From Fischerella muscicola PCC 7414 (lineage in GTDB: Bacteria > Cyanobacteriota > Cyanobacteriia > Cyanobacteriales > Nostocaceae), in assembly GCF_000317205.1 (NCBI RefSeq), contig NZ_AJLK01000163.1, positions 24,313 to 88,312 on the forward strand: a stretch of DNA of 64,000 nucleotides, in the 5' to 3' direction. A model generated the notes under the pieces. The model did not search any database, was not told the DNA's origin, and saw only the letters and a program-made list of their open reading frames with translations. This document shows positions 10,225-19,478 of the stretch, in pieces (the stretch's first letter is position 1; the number at the start of each line of letters is the position of its first letter). Position numbers and translations under genes: made by a program.

Positions 10225-11202
10225 TCACGAAATTGGCTGCCGAAAAGAGTGAAGTAACTTAAAAAACTTATCAAAATCAAAGCTGCGGGGATCAATTCTT
10301 GTACCCGAACGATCCACATCTCGATGAGTAGTAATGCGCTCATCGGGAACACTACTTTGAGCAATTAACCAAGCAAGAGAATAGTATTGAGCATCGGTGT
10401 AACCGATATGATATGGTTCTTTATTGCGACCTTCTGGAGGTGTCTCTAAAGAGACATGGTAAGCAAAATTATTCACAGATGGTTCTAAACCGGGATTAGT
10501 TTGTACAGTTTCTGACCCATTCGGCCCATCAAAAACTGAGTTCCCAGCACCAAAAGCGCGTTTATCCGGTGGGACTATATAAATAATTGTTCCATCTAAA
10601 GTAATCAAGCTATGGTAACTTACTTGCTTATCTTGATCACTATGGGCTGTTTGAAAGGTATTAATCGCACTAGATGCAGAATCAGCAGTTTCATGAAGTA
10701 CTATGATTGCCTGATTGTTAACTGGTACACCATTAATATCTGTAGCAAAACGTTCTCCATAATTGCTTGGGTTAGCTAAGGCAATTTCATAATTGGGGGT
10801 ATATTGTTTAAAAGCTTCAGTAACTTTGAACGAATATTGAGGGATATTTTGCGGTTTGTCTACTTGGTTATTTGTTGATGCAACTTTGTCAGGAACAGCC
10901 GTAGTCACTGATGGTTTAGGAGAACTGTAAAGTTTGTCTGCTTGTTTTTTCTTTGATTCAACTTTGGGAGTTGGACTAGTATTTGTTAATGATTTGGAAA
11001 AATCTTGAACTTCCTCTTGTTGCTCTTGTGCTGCTTGTAATTGGACATTGGCTGGACTCCAAGCAGCAGGGTCTATATCTGAATTTGATGGGATGCTACT
11101 ATTTTGCTGTAACTTCGCTCTCCCAAGTACAAGAACAATAGTTAAAGAGATAAGCATCAAAGAAATTATTAGCAATCTTTTAATCCAGACGCTAAAACTC
11201 AT
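10225..11202 (-). CDS. N-acetylmuramoyl-L-alanine amidase, membrane anchored
   Basis: Peptidoglycan amidase of the Amidase_2/PGRP family, expected to cut the bond between muramic acid and the stem peptide in the periplasm. The 325-residue protein has one N-terminal membrane segment (residues 10-27) acting as anchor or uncleaved signal, then a Ser/Thr/Gln/Lys-rich stalk to about residue 115, then the catalytic domain. Likely zinc ligands are His170 (IIVLHETAD) and His293 (ITTHRDVDRSG), with Asp304 as third ligand; the expected core SYHSLITLDGTI is present. The ATG at 11202 directly precedes the membrane segment. A divergent methyltransferase gene starts 175 bp away. It could act in cell separation or wall recycling; the sequence does not say which. 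Confidence 0.88.
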   Translation of the reverse strand: MSFSVWIKRLLIISLMLISLTIVLVLGRAKLQQNSSIPSNSDIDPAAWSPANVQLQAAQEQQEEVQDFSKSLTNTSPTPKVESKKKQADKLYSSPKPSVTTAVPDKVASTNNQVDKPQNIPQYSFKVTEAFKQYTPNYEIALANPSNYGERFATDINGVPVNNQAIIVLHETADSASSAINTFQTAHSDQDKQVSYHSLITLDGTIIYIVPPDKRAFGAGNSVFDGPNGSETVQTNPGLEPSVNNFAYHVSLETPPEGRNKEPYHIGYTDAQYYSLAWLIAQSSVPDERITTHRDVDRSGTRIDPRSFDFDKFFKLLHSFRQPIS

Positions 11203-11376
11203 GGGTTTAAAAATAAAAATATTGCTTAAATTTATACTAATATATTCGTTTAAGTAGAAAATAAGCTACTCTCATATCGAGAACAGTACCATAATCTCCA
11301 CTCCTGAAAAATCTTTCTACAGAGCTATTTAAATTCCACAAGTTTTCAATAAATACCCCATAAAAATGAAGAGAAT

Positions 11377-12084
11377 ATGACCTCTTTCCCTAGATGGTAC
11401 TTCAACGAATATAAAATGGCTGGTGTTGACTTTGAAGATACTGCTCAAGTAGCAGCCTTTGACCGTAACCAACTATCCAGTACTCCAGCAAAAGAGCAAG
11501 CTTTGGTTCAACGATTAGGAATTTCTTCAGGACATACTGTCATTGATCTGGGAGCGGGTACAGGAACCTTTGCAATTCAGGCGGCGCTCTATGGAGCTTC
11601 GGTAGATGCTGTCGATGTTTCCCAAAGTATGCTAGCTTACGCTCACTCAAAAGCTCAAAAAATAGGAGCTACGAATATCAAATTTCATCAGGCTAGTTTC
11701 TTAACTTATGAACATAATGACACTCTGGCTGATTTTGTGATTACGAAAGCTGCCCTACACATTCTGCCAGATTTCTGGAAAATGGTGGCTTTGATGCGAA
11801 TGGCTGCGATGCTGAAACTTGGCGGTGTTTTTTACCTGCGTGATGTTATCTTCTCATTCCTGGCTAGTGAGTATCAAACCTCGATTAATCATTGGATTGA
11901 GCATTCAGCTAAGCCAGAGGGTGAGGGTTGGACAGTCAAAGACTTTGAAATGCATGTGCGAGAAGAATATAGCACCTTTGCATGGATAATTGAGGGTATG
12001 CTGACGCGAGCAGGATTTGAAATTAAAGAAGTCAGTTATCCTACGTCTACTGTTGCTGAGTATGTATGTGTTAAGAACAGTTAG
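11377..12084 (+). CDS. Class I SAM-dependent methyltransferase
   Basis: A 235-residue soluble protein with the SAM-binding motif VIDLGAGTGTF (residues 55-65), then an acidic ribose-contact residue in AVDVSQSM, and VITKAALHILPDFWK in the position of motifs II/III. These place it in the UbiE/Methyltransf_11-like group. The substrate is not evident. It is convergent with the following protease gene, and the two overlap by 4 bp at their 3' ends. Start at the ATG at 11377. No neighbouring biosynthetic gene points to a pathway. Confidence 0.85.
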   Translation: MTSFPRWYFNEYKMAGVDFEDTAQVAAFDRNQLSSTPAKEQALVQRLGISSGHTVIDLGAGTGTFAIQAALYGASVDAVDVSQSMLAYAHSKAQKIGATNIKFHQASFLTYEHNDTLADFVITKAALHILPDFWKMVALMRMAAMLKLGGVFYLRDVIFSFLASEYQTSINHWIEHSAKPEGEGWTVKDFEMHVREEYSTFAWIIEGMLTRAGFEIKEVSYPTSTVAEYVCVKNS

Positions 12085-12956
12085 ACAAAATTAAGTTGAT
12101 AACCAAACCAAAGCGTTACCGCAGTTAGCACTAAACATACTATCCCTGCGACTCCGGCTAGGGGTTTTTTGTTCTTACCTGTCACCCAATCTGAGATTTG
12201 ATCGGTGTAATCGATTAGTTGGGCTGTATCTATACAAGCGATCGCCCATATCCAGCCGCTATGCAGTCCCCAAGCTAAACCCAAATTACCGTGACCAACA
12301 AACCGTGCCAGCACCAATACCAACCCCATTAACCATAGCCCGGGAAGCTGCGGTATGGTTTGTTGTTGTTCCCAAATTAAGTGTAATACAGCAAATATCA
12401 AGCTAGATATAGTTGCTGCTATCCAAACTGAATAATCTTGCTCTAATTCTGTAAACAAAAATCCACGAAAAACTAATTCTTCAATCCCACCTACAAATAA
12501 AGCTATTAACAAAGTAGGTAGCAAAATAGATGGTAATTGCTTGATGTTTGTGTATTCTAACTTGCACCATCCCAGCCAAAGTTGACATGTAAAAACCACA
12601 GCTAGGCTGAATAAACCTAAACTAAAACCCAGGGTAACGGAACTAAGGATAGAAATGTTGGTAACAAAGCCGTAATCTGATAAAGGCGTTTTAGTCAGCC
12701 AAGTGATGATCCAAAAAATTAAAGGTACTAATAAATAAAGTGACAATAATAAAGGTATCTTTTGCTCTGATTTTAAGGGTTTGTTAGGTTGCCAATTTAA
12801 GAAAACAGCTGAAAAAGCTGCTATTGGGAACCAACATCCACTCCAGGCAATAAAAAAAGCCATCACTACAATCAAACTTGGTGCATTTTCCCAAAATGAT
12901 TGCAAATTATAGAGTGATGACTTCCATGCGGCTAGCAAAATGGGATAAAAAAACAC
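12081..12956 (-). CDS. CPBP-family intramembrane metalloprotease
   Basis: A 291-residue polytopic membrane protein with about eight hydrophobic segments. The CPBP (CaaX protease/bacteriocin processing) signature is present: GGIEELVFRG, with the EExxxR glutamates Glu159 and Glu160 and Arg164, then FAVLHLIWE, and GLAWGLHSGW with the third metal-ligand histidine. The family includes Rce1-like prenyl proteases and many uncharacterised bacterial members; cyanobacteria carry several. The substrate is unknown. The start at 12956 gives a hydrophobic N-terminus. Confidence 0.85.
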   Translation of the reverse strand: MFFYPILLAAWKSSLYNLQSFWENAPSLIVVMAFFIAWSGCWFPIAAFSAVFLNWQPNKPLKSEQKIPLLLSLYLLVPLIFWIITWLTKTPLSDYGFVTNISILSSVTLGFSLGLFSLAVVFTCQLWLGWCKLEYTNIKQLPSILLPTLLIALFVGGIEELVFRGFLFTELEQDYSVWIAATISSLIFAVLHLIWEQQQTIPQLPGLWLMGLVLVLARFVGHGNLGLAWGLHSGWIWAIACIDTAQLIDYTDQISDWVTGKNKKPLAGVAGIVCLVLTAVTLWFGYQLNFV

Positions 12957-13256
12957 GACAGACTTCTCGCAATCCTAAATTTATAGCTTGTAGAGAGAAA
13001 AGCTTTTACCTTTTCGAGCAATTTGCCACCAGGAGTAGCGATGCGCGATCGCTTTTTTACCCCTTAGTATGACTTGCTTTTTTGTGCTTTTCTCTCTACT
13101 TCATCAAGCTTCTAACAAATTCGGTAACTTCTGCAAGAGGTCTAATCGTTATTTTCTACCTGAAAAATCTTTAAACGGTAGCAACCATTTTTTCCTTGCT
13201 AAGGAGATAAGTTACTAAGTCTTGACTTATAACTTTATCCTTACCATGAGAAAAAT
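12957..13256. other. Gene-free spacer
   Basis: Upstream of the CPBP gene and downstream of the cyAbrB gene. One HIP1-like GCGATCGC occurs near 13045. The plus-strand frame at 12878-13072 overlaps the CPBP gene and has no support. Confidence 0.5.
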
Positions 13257-13700
13257 TTACTCTTCTTCTTCAATCTCATCTTCCTCTTCATCAATGTCTA
13301 CATCTGACTGGAGTTCTTTTTTGTCGCTATCAACTTGAATGAGGTGAATGTGCTTGTATCCCAGCTTAATTTCAAATTCATCACCAGGCTTTAAGCCCAT
13401 TGCTTTAGTGTATGTCGCACCGATGACTATTTGGCCGTTTTGATGAACACTAACCCGATAAGTCGGTTCACGACCACGACCATCTTTTGGTGCTTCTGGA
13501 CTTAAGGGAATTCCCCTAGCAGATAGCAAAGCATCATAAAAATCGGTGAGATTCACACGCACCTGATTATTTTTCGTAACAGTATAATAGCCACACTGTT
13601 TTGCTCTTTCTCGACGTGGTAGATTAGAAAGTTCTTTGACTTTCGCAAGCAGTGCTTTTCCGGTTAATGGTGCAGTTGCAGTTTCAGTCATTACGCTCAA
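13257..13700 (-). CDS. cyAbrB-family transcriptional regulator
   Basis: Cyanobacterial AbrB-type DNA-binding protein (the CalA/CalB, Sll0359/Sll0822 group), 147 residues. The N-terminal conserved region includes LTGKALLAKVKELSNLPRRE and KQCGYYTVTKNNQVRVNL, followed by DFYDALLSARGIPLSPE. The AbrB-like swapped-hairpin region is at the C-terminal side (about 77-125: RVSVHQNGQIVIGATYTKAM, then LKPGDEFEI). It ends in a strongly acidic tail, about 17 of the last 25 residues Asp/Glu. Family members regulate nitrogen, carbon and hydrogenase genes and, in Anabaena, heterocyst genes. I cannot tell cyAbrB1 from cyAbrB2 by eye. The ATG at 13700 reads MSVMTETATAPL. It is followed upstream by a very long gene-free region, compatible with complex control. 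Confidence 0.93.
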   Translation of the reverse strand: MSVMTETATAPLTGKALLAKVKELSNLPRRERAKQCGYYTVTKNNQVRVNLTDFYDALLSARGIPLSPEAPKDGRGREPTYRVSVHQNGQIVIGATYTKAMGLKPGDEFEIKLGYKHIHLIQVDSDKKELQSDVDIDEEEDEIEEEE

Positions 13701-14325
13701 AATTTCCTTACTCTCTCCAAACTATTCAAAGGTGTAGTTCTCTGCCAGCTTTTAGCTTTTTGTGATTTACACTAAAGTTGCTGACAAACCCAAAAAAAGG
13801 GTAAAGTCCTGATTCTAACAAACCAAAATCATCTTTTATGGCTACCCATAATTTGTTAGAGATCGCGGTTGTCGCAGGTATTTATTTCGGTAATTTTACG
13901 GCACATTTAACCATCATTTGCCATCGAAAATGAAATATTTTCTTTTTTGACGCTATTGCGACGGTGTAATTTTAAGCCATCTTTACAAACGAAACGAGTT
14001 CCACTACTTAATAAGCCGTAGACTCAAGAATTTGCAAGAATTTCCTTATGCTTACCTCAAGCTTAGAACAGCATAGTATTGTCATAAGGTTGTTGAGCAT
14101 ACACTCTTTTATCTTGCTCATAGAGATGAATAAATTTCACCTCTGGTCATCACGAATAAACAAAGCAGTATCAGCCGCACTTATCGGCTATTTAGACTGG
14201 TTTTGTTTCTTCGTAATTTTATATTAAATACTAACATGCAATCATAATAGCAAAATAATTGTTTAAGTTTGAATTAAACTTATTGCTAGACTTTAAATCT
14301 TATATCATTTACCTTGGAAAGGCAA

Positions 14326-14353
14326 AAAGCGGTGAGGATTTTCCTCCCGCTTT
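14326..14353. terminator. Strong hairpin in a gene-free region
   Basis: AAAGCGG-T-GAGGA pairs with TCCTC-CCGCTTT around a TTT loop, giving 12 base pairs with one bulge, followed by ATTACC rather than a T-run. It may end an unannotated small RNA or be an RNA structure in its own right. The direction cannot be fixed. Confidence 0.45.
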
Positions 14354-15180
14354 ATTACCGTTGTGAGTATTGAGGCATGGATTTTATAAAAATTCATCTA
14401 ATATAGATGAGGAGTTTTGAGTACAGAGTTACATGATCTACATGATCAAGTTTATTGATTGAGACCAGATAAAATATTTCTGAGTATTATGCTGTCTATT
14501 AATTACCTCCACATGTTCATCAGCAGCTATAACAATTCTATATAACCAAAAAATAGCACTTTGCGACTAAAGGAGGAATTTGTACAGTCTTTATTAGACT
14601 TTGTGGCATTAGTCGGGGAAAAGGTTATTGGGGTTGGGGTAAAGGAAAATAAAAACCCTTTAATCTTTAACCCTTCCCTTTACCGAACTCTTGCAAAAGT
14701 GACTTTAACAAGAGTTTGATTGACTTCTGTTAACATCAACATAAAGTTATATTCTATAGTTGAGGGGACACCCCCGAATAAATTTTGGGGGATTCGTCCA
14801 TATTTTGGTAGCGGGGTTGTCCTGGTAATGGCTAATAGGTAATGGGTAATGGGTAATAAGAAATCACCAATTACCAATTACCTATTACCGGGTGATGTGC
14901 TGTTTCATCCATTCACCTTTAAAAGTAGGGTTTTCACATCACCCAACCTTGGTAATAAGGTAATAGGGTGTAGCAGTTGACAAAACTGTCGCTAAACCCA
15001 TACAAAGCTTCTACAACTAGAATTTTTATGCTTATCCTCGCACTCTTTAATGATCAGCATATTAACAGCTAGCTTTGAAATAAGAGTAGCTAGAGCATAG
15101 CTCGTTGGGTAAGCAATGTCATTGAGTTAAGGGTAAAAGTTAAAAGGTAAAAGGGAATTATAAAAGATAAGGGTCAATCA

Positions 15181-15349
15181 ATTTTGGATTTTAGATTTGC
15201 AATTTTGCAAAAAGTTTGTAGACGCGCTCATAGGCTTCACGAAGGGTGCGTCGGCTTCCGGCGTACTCTACCTTGAAGACGCCCGTAGGTCGTCTTCAAG
15301 GTAGCGTCCTGGAGGAAACCTCAAAGCTTTTCAAGACGGATTGACTACA
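15181..15349 (+). repeat. Composite repeat, copy A
   Basis: Begins with ATTTTGGATTTTAGATTTG and AAAAAGTTTGTAGACGCG, contains an inverted CTACCTTGAAGACGCCCGTAG / GTCGTCTTCAAGGTAG core, and ends AAAGCTTTTCAAGACGGATTG. The same ends occur at 61483-61690 and, reversed and much shorter, at 40831-40902. Confidence 0.75.
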
Positions 15350-15491
15350 CGCTAATTGTGGGATGCAGCTTGAAGATTTTAGATTTGTGCCACCTCTTGT
15401 GCGGTTAGGCATGAACCTACCCTTCCCTAACTTCTGCAAAAGTCTGTTTTCTAATGTAAATGCGAGAATTTCAATATTTAGGTTGGTAATA

Positions 15492-16496
15492 ATGGAAGTA
15501 CTATTTAAGGTTATTCGACAGCAACATAATTCTTCTGCTAAGGTACAAACTTACCTTTTGGAGGTAGAACCAGGTAATACAATTCTTGATTGCCTCAATC
15601 GGATTAAGTGGGAACAAGATGGAACTTTAGCATTTCGCAAAAATTGCCGCAATACAATTTGTGGTAGCTGTGCTATGCGAATTAATGGGCGTTCTGCTCT
15701 TGCTTGTAAAGAAAATGTTGGCAGTGAAATTTCTAGATTACAACAGTTAGCAGCACACACAAGCAAGACAAATGCTATTCCAGAAATTACGATCGCGCCA
15801 CTGGGCAATATGCCTGTAATTAAAGATTTAGTGGTAGATATGAACGATTTTTGGAATAATCTTGAGGCGATCGCACCTTATGTAAGTACAGCTAGCCGCA
15901 ACGTACCAGAAAGAGAGTTTTTACAAACACCAGAAGAGCGATCGCGGCTTGATCAAACTGGTAATTGTATTATGTGTGGAGCTTGCTTCTCTGAATGCAA
16001 TGGCTTTGAAGTCAATTCCAAATTTGTTGGTCCCCATGCACTAGCAAAAGCTTACCGAATGGTGGCAGATAACCGCGATAGTGAAACAGAAAACCGCTTG
16101 GAAAAATACAACGAAGGTACTCAAGGAGTTTGGGGTTGTACTCGTTGCTTTTACTGCAACAGTGTATGTCCAATGGATGTTGCTCCATTGGATCAAATCA
16201 CTAAAATTAAACAAGAAATTATTGCCCACAAACAAAAAAGCGATAGTCGTTCAATTCGCCATCGCAAAGTGTTAGTAGAGTTAGTCAAAGCAGGTGGTTG
16301 GATTGATGAGAGACAATTCGGTTTACAAGTAGTCGGTAACTATTTTCGGGATTTGAGAGGATTGCTTGGTATTGTACCCCTGGGTTTGCGGATGCTTGTT
16401 AAGGGCAAATTTCCCCTTTCATTTGAACCTTCCGAAGGAACTCAACAGGTGCGATCGCTAATTGAAGCGATACAGGAAGAAGGGAGTAGGGAATAG
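15492..16496 (+). CDS. sdhB: Succinate dehydrogenase/fumarate reductase iron-sulfur subunit
   Basis: Electron-transfer subunit of respiratory succinate dehydrogenase, attached to thylakoid or cytoplasmic membrane and passing electrons toward plastoquinone. The 334-residue protein (normal for cyanobacteria) has the plant-type [2Fe-2S] site in an N-terminal ferredoxin domain (Cys52, 57, 60, 72: CRNTICGSCAMRINGR), then two C-terminal cluster motifs, CIMCGACFSEC and CTRCFYCNSVCPMDV, for the 4Fe-4S and 3Fe-4S centres. I use the ATG at 15492, where homologous sequence begins; the frame upstream to 15363 looks non-coding. No sdhA or membrane anchor is adjacent, which is usual for cyanobacteria. Confidence 0.93.
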   Translation: MEVLFKVIRQQHNSSAKVQTYLLEVEPGNTILDCLNRIKWEQDGTLAFRKNCRNTICGSCAMRINGRSALACKENVGSEISRLQQLAAHTSKTNAIPEITIAPLGNMPVIKDLVVDMNDFWNNLEAIAPYVSTASRNVPEREFLQTPEERSRLDQTGNCIMCGACFSECNGFEVNSKFVGPHALAKAYRMVADNRDSETENRLEKYNEGTQGVWGCTRCFYCNSVCPMDVAPLDQITKIKQEIIAHKQKSDSRSIRHRKVLVELVKAGGWIDERQFGLQVVGNYFRDLRGLLGIVPLGLRMLVKGKFPLSFEPSEGTQQVRSLIEAIQEEGSRE

Positions 16497-16691
16497 GAAT
16501 CGGGGAAAGGGGAGAGGAGGACAAACCAGACAAGGGAGACAAGGAGGACAATATAGAAAGTGTTGTTACTCCCCACACTCCTCATACTCTCCCCATCGCC
16601 GCTAATCCCCACCAGGGGCCGGTGAGTTCCCCATTGCCCCCCAACCCCACAAAGTGGGGACCCCTAGCCCCCCACCTCCCCAATCCCTTCG

Positions 16692-17216
16692 CTAACGTGG
16701 ATCTTGCGGTATAGTCAAAGGTTGCCCAGAACGGTTATAGACTAAAATATCCCACTGTCCATTGTTACTGTACTCAAAGGCAATTCTCGTACCATCAGCA
16801 CTAATTGTGGGGTTGCGGACTTCTGCTTGCAAGTTAGCAGTCAAATTACGTGATTGTCTTGTTTCTCTGTTATATAAAAATATGCCTGTGCGACCTTGGC
16901 GAGAAGCAGCAAAAACAATACTACGACCATCATCGGAAACACTCGGATGAGAGGCGATCGCATCAAAGGCATTTAAACCAGGTATATCAATCAAATTGCG
17001 AGTCACCATATCAAACATATATACATCCTGGCTGCCGCGACGGTCAGAAGTAAAAACAATATATCTGCCAGAAATTTGTGGATTTAATTCCGAAGCAGGA
17101 CTATTGAGACTCCTACCGCCAGGGTCGAAAGGGTAACTCAAAAGGCGGGGATAGCCAACACAGCCAGTTAATAAAGTTGTTAAGGTAAGTATAGGAAGAA
17201 AAATATATTTGGTCAT
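16692..17216 (-). CDS. TolB-like (PD40) beta-propeller lipoprotein 1
   Basis: A 174-residue secreted lipoprotein. Residues 1-18 form a lipoprotein signal with lipobox LLTGC. The rest holds about three PD40/TolB-type blades, each with the pattern GRYIVFTSDRRGSQDVYMFD, SIVFAASRQGRTGIFLY or RIAFEYSNNGQWDILVYN. Such repeats build the propeller of TolB, but this protein has half the usual number and lacks the TolB N-terminal domain, so it may dimerise or have another role. A paralogue (17621-18181) lies upstream on the same strand across a repeat spacer. Function unknown. Confidence 0.75.
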   Translation of the reverse strand: MTKYIFLPILTLTTLLTGCVGYPRLLSYPFDPGGRSLNSPASELNPQISGRYIVFTSDRRGSQDVYMFDMVTRNLIDIPGLNAFDAIASHPSVSDDGRSIVFAASRQGRTGIFLYNRETRQSRNLTANLQAEVRNPTISADGTRIAFEYSNNGQWDILVYNRSGQPLTIPQDPR

Positions 17217-17620
17217 TTGTTAGTAGTTAGTAGTTAGTAGTTAGTAGTTAGTAGTTAGTAGTTAGTAGTTAGTAGTTAGTGGTTTACTACTCCACCTTTA
17301 CGGGAAGCCCTTCGGGTACTCTACCTTGAAGCCGGGCTTCGCCCGTCTACGGGAGTTCGCAATCGTGACGGGAAACGGAGCCACTGCGCCCTTGGGGGTT
17401 CCAAGAGTTGTAGCACGTGGCGTCCAAGACTGCGACCCCCTCACCGCTACGCGTCTACACACTCCTCACACCCCACCCTTACGGGAAGCCTATGAGCGCA
17501 TCTACACACTCCTCACACCCTCTTCCTAAATTTTGAATTTTGAATTGTTTTCTCCCCATCACCCCATCACCCCATCACCCCATCTCCCCACCACCCCATC
17601 TCCCCACCATCCCCTCCAGA
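17217..17620. repeat. Repeat spacer between two lipoprotein genes
   Basis: TAGTAGT heptamers (about 17216-17282), then a composite repeat with GCTACGCGTCTAC and ACGGGAAGCC segments, then period-8 CCCCATCA repeats (17554-17609). No gene is visible; the frame at 17326-17529 is repeat. Confidence 0.85.
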
Positions 17621-18181
17621 CTACGGCACAGGAGCCACAGCCGCACCGTTAGGGATATCCAACTCAATCTCTGGCCCTCGATCTAAGACTTCTACATCCC
17701 ATTGACCACGGCTGGCGGTTTCAAAAACTACATAACGTCCATCAGGACTAATACTAGGATTTCTTACCCAACCGCGATATGTGGGGGTAACGATCTGTGA
17801 CTGTTGCGTAGCGCGATCGTAAAGTGCCACCACGGGCCTCCCTTGGTCGCTGGTAATATAGGCTATGTAGCGTCCGGTATAGCTGAGGCTGGGACTTTCA
17901 ACTATCGTCCCAGGGCGATTTAAGCGTGGTGTACGCAAAAAAGTTTGCTGCTGTAAGTCGTATAGCAGTATCTGGTGAGTGCCATTACGGGTTGATACAA
18001 ACGCTAAAATACGACCATTGCCACTTAAGGTCGGTTGCTCTTCAGTGTAGCGACTATTAAGAGAAGTCGGTCCAATAGGAATATTTTCTGGACTACAAGC
18101 TACAAGTAAACTTGCAAAACCAAAAATCAGACTCCAAAGACAATTTCGTTGGAGCCAAAATCCAGGTGTAAATTTTTTCAC
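17621..18181 (-). CDS. TolB-like (PD40) beta-propeller lipoprotein 2
   Basis: A 186-residue paralogue of the protein at 16692-17216, with the same build: signal and lipobox LLVACS (lipidated Cys near residue 29), then about three blades (RILAFVSTRNGTHQILLYD, YIAYITSDQGRPVVALYD, YVVFETASRGQWDVEVLD). The two proteins share blade order and the TxSRGQWD/YSNNGQWD ending, so they are tandem duplicates later separated by repeat DNA. It lies 47 bp downstream of ycf66 on the same strand. A role at the cell envelope is an inference from the lipobox. Confidence 0.75.
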   Translation of the reverse strand: MKKFTPGFWLQRNCLWSLIFGFASLLVACSPENIPIGPTSLNSRYTEEQPTLSGNGRILAFVSTRNGTHQILLYDLQQQTFLRTPRLNRPGTIVESPSLSYTGRYIAYITSDQGRPVVALYDRATQQSQIVTPTYRGWVRNPSISPDGRYVVFETASRGQWDVEVLDRGPEIELDIPNGAAVAPVP

Positions 18182-18228
18182 CTTAACTATTTTTTGTTCT
18201 CTCTTTTACAACCTCCACATTAGTTTAT

Positions 18229-19152
18229 TTAAACATCATCAAAATCTACTGAATTATCTGATTCGCCTTCTGAACGATTAATCGGTTTATACTCTACATA
18301 ATCAGTAGGGATGACGTCGTCATCTTGACGTTCAGTTCGAGATTCGGAATTATTGGGCGGACGGCGTCTTCTTGGTGGTTTGGGTGTGGTGTCAGTAAGA
18401 TCATCAGCAGGGTTTTCTGGACGAAAAGAACTGTTAGTTCCACGCCGAGAAGGTCTTCTTTCTTTAGTAGTTGGGCTATCCCAATCATCAACAGTTTTAG
18501 AAGTTGTAGTACCCCAATCATCTTCTAAGCGATCGCTACTACGACTGCTTGGACGCGAACTACTACGCCGACGAGTTGTTCTGTCGCTGGCTTCTGATCT
18601 CTCACCATTACTGCGACGTTCTATACGCCGGGGTTCATCTTCATAGTAATCTCCACGGGATGAACGGCTTTCTCTACTACCTGGAATCCGAGGACGCGGA
18701 CGTTCATCTTCATACTCATCATCGTAAGGTAGGGAATCTAATTCTGCGTCCACCTCAGCTTTGTAAGGAGACTTTCTCCGATACTGATAGCGACTACTAA
18801 CTTCTCGCTCATCATCCACTATGGGAGTGTTACGTTTAGCTTGTTGAGTTGCAATGCCCCGCAGACGAATGCTTTCTACCGCGAAAAATACAGTTGAACC
18901 AACTAAAAGTAACTGACCAAATTGTAAAATCGGGTCTAGGCGCCATCCTTGGAAAATAAGAATAAAGCCGCAGAGCAAGCCTACAGCAGCAAAAAAGATA
19001 TCTTGATCTCGCGAGAGTTCTGGACGCACTGTGCGGAGAAAATACAGAGCAGCCCCAGCTATAGCCAGGAAAATTCCTAGAAGACTGGCTGAGTTGGCCC
19101 CAAAATTGACTTGAGCCAGAACACTGGCTGAGTTCAGCCAAAAAGTTACCAT
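18229..19152 (-). CDS. ycf66: Ycf66 family protein
   Basis: Conserved cyanobacterial and plastid protein of unknown function. The first 100 residues carry the family core: VNFGANSASLLGIFLAIAGA, then a second hydrophobic pair through residues 50-85. The remaining 200 residues are low-complexity and highly charged, rich in Arg, Ser, Glu and Asp, probably disordered. This tail is much longer than the core and gives rise to several false frames on the other strand. psbX lies 206 bp upstream on the same strand, an arrangement I associate with cyanobacteria. Start at the ATG at 19152, which fits the family N-terminus. Confidence 0.9.
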   Translation of the reverse strand: MVTFWLNSASVLAQVNFGANSASLLGIFLAIAGAALYFLRTVRPELSRDQDIFFAAVGLLCGFILIFQGWRLDPILQFGQLLLVGSTVFFAVESIRLRGIATQQAKRNTPIVDDEREVSSRYQYRRKSPYKAEVDAELDSLPYDDEYEDERPRPRIPGSRESRSSRGDYYEDEPRRIERRSNGERSEASDRTTRRRSSSRPSSRSSDRLEDDWGTTTSKTVDDWDSPTTKERRPSRRGTNSSFRPENPADDLTDTTPKPPRRRRPPNNSESRTERQDDDVIPTDYVEYKPINRSEGESDNSVDFDDV

Positions 19153-19228
19153 TGTTTTTGTCCTAATATCAAATCTATGTTAGCGAGTTGGTATTTAAAT
19201 CTCTACTTTAACAGGGCACTAAATATAT

Positions 19229-19297
19229 TGTAGAGACGCAAAATTATAGGCAGCGCCGTGTTGTTTGCAACCGTACGACTGCCATTGCGTCTCTACA
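19229..19297. repeat. TGTAGAGACG element with expanded core
   Basis: The outer arms TGTAGAGACGCAA and TTGCGTCTCTACA are exact inverted repeats around a 43-bp core that itself holds GGCAG/CTGCC. It belongs to the same family as the 30-bp palindromes at 56851 and 60475. It lies between psbX and ycf66. Confidence 0.8.
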
Positions 19298-19358
19298 TGA
19301 TTACTCAGAGCTAAAAAAGCACTGGTTTTGAGAGTCAAACTAACTCCCACAGGTATTA

Positions 19359-19478
19359 TTAAGAACGTTGGATTTTATCTTTTTGGCTAATAAAAAGCAA
19401 TCCTACGGTAATAGGGATAACGACAATGACAGTACCCCAAACTAGGCTCCAAAGAAAATTTGCTAAAGAAGGTGTCAT
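19359..19478 (-). CDS. psbX: Photosystem II protein PsbX
   Basis: A 39-codon gene reading [20 protein letters not shown] and continuing through one membrane helix to [11 protein letters not shown] and a TAA stop. This is the PsbX sequence, a single-helix subunit at the edge of photosystem II near cytochrome b559, involved in plastoquinone exchange and assembly stability. The start ATG is at 19478. An AAAAAAAGGTTG stretch upstream gives an AAGG ribosome binding site about 6 bases before the start. It is too short for ordinary gene calling and easy to miss. It lies upstream of ycf66. Confidence 0.95.
   Translation of the reverse strand: MTPSLANFLWSLVWGTVIVVIPITVGLLFISQKDKIQRS

Larger units (their letters stand above)
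13701..15491. other. 1.8-kb gene-poor stretch upstream of cyAbrB and sdhB
   Basis: The longest stretch without a clear gene. It contains a strong hairpin at 14326-14353, an AATTACCTATTACC/GGTAATGGGTAAT repeat cluster with both orientations (about 14830-14890), and a composite repeat at 15181-15349. A 31-codon frame (13838-13933, MATHNLLEIAVVAGIYFGNF then 11 more residues) has a hydrophobic centre but no ribosome binding site; I do not call it. The sdhB frame stays open back to 15363 but reads unlike coding sequence there. Most of 13950-14800 is AT-rich and unexplained. Confidence 0.5.

Noticed and set aside
13838..13933. 31-codon frame with a hydrophobic middle
   Set aside because: It could be a small membrane protein, but there is no ribosome binding site and no recognised family, unlike psbX.
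17554..17609. Regularly spaced repeats resembling a CRISPR array
   Set aside because: Units are contiguous 8-mers without spacers, and there are no cas genes.
18325..18800. Several plus-strand frames opposite ycf66
   Set aside because: Shadows of the Arg/Ser-rich tail of Ycf66, whose codon pattern keeps other frames open.
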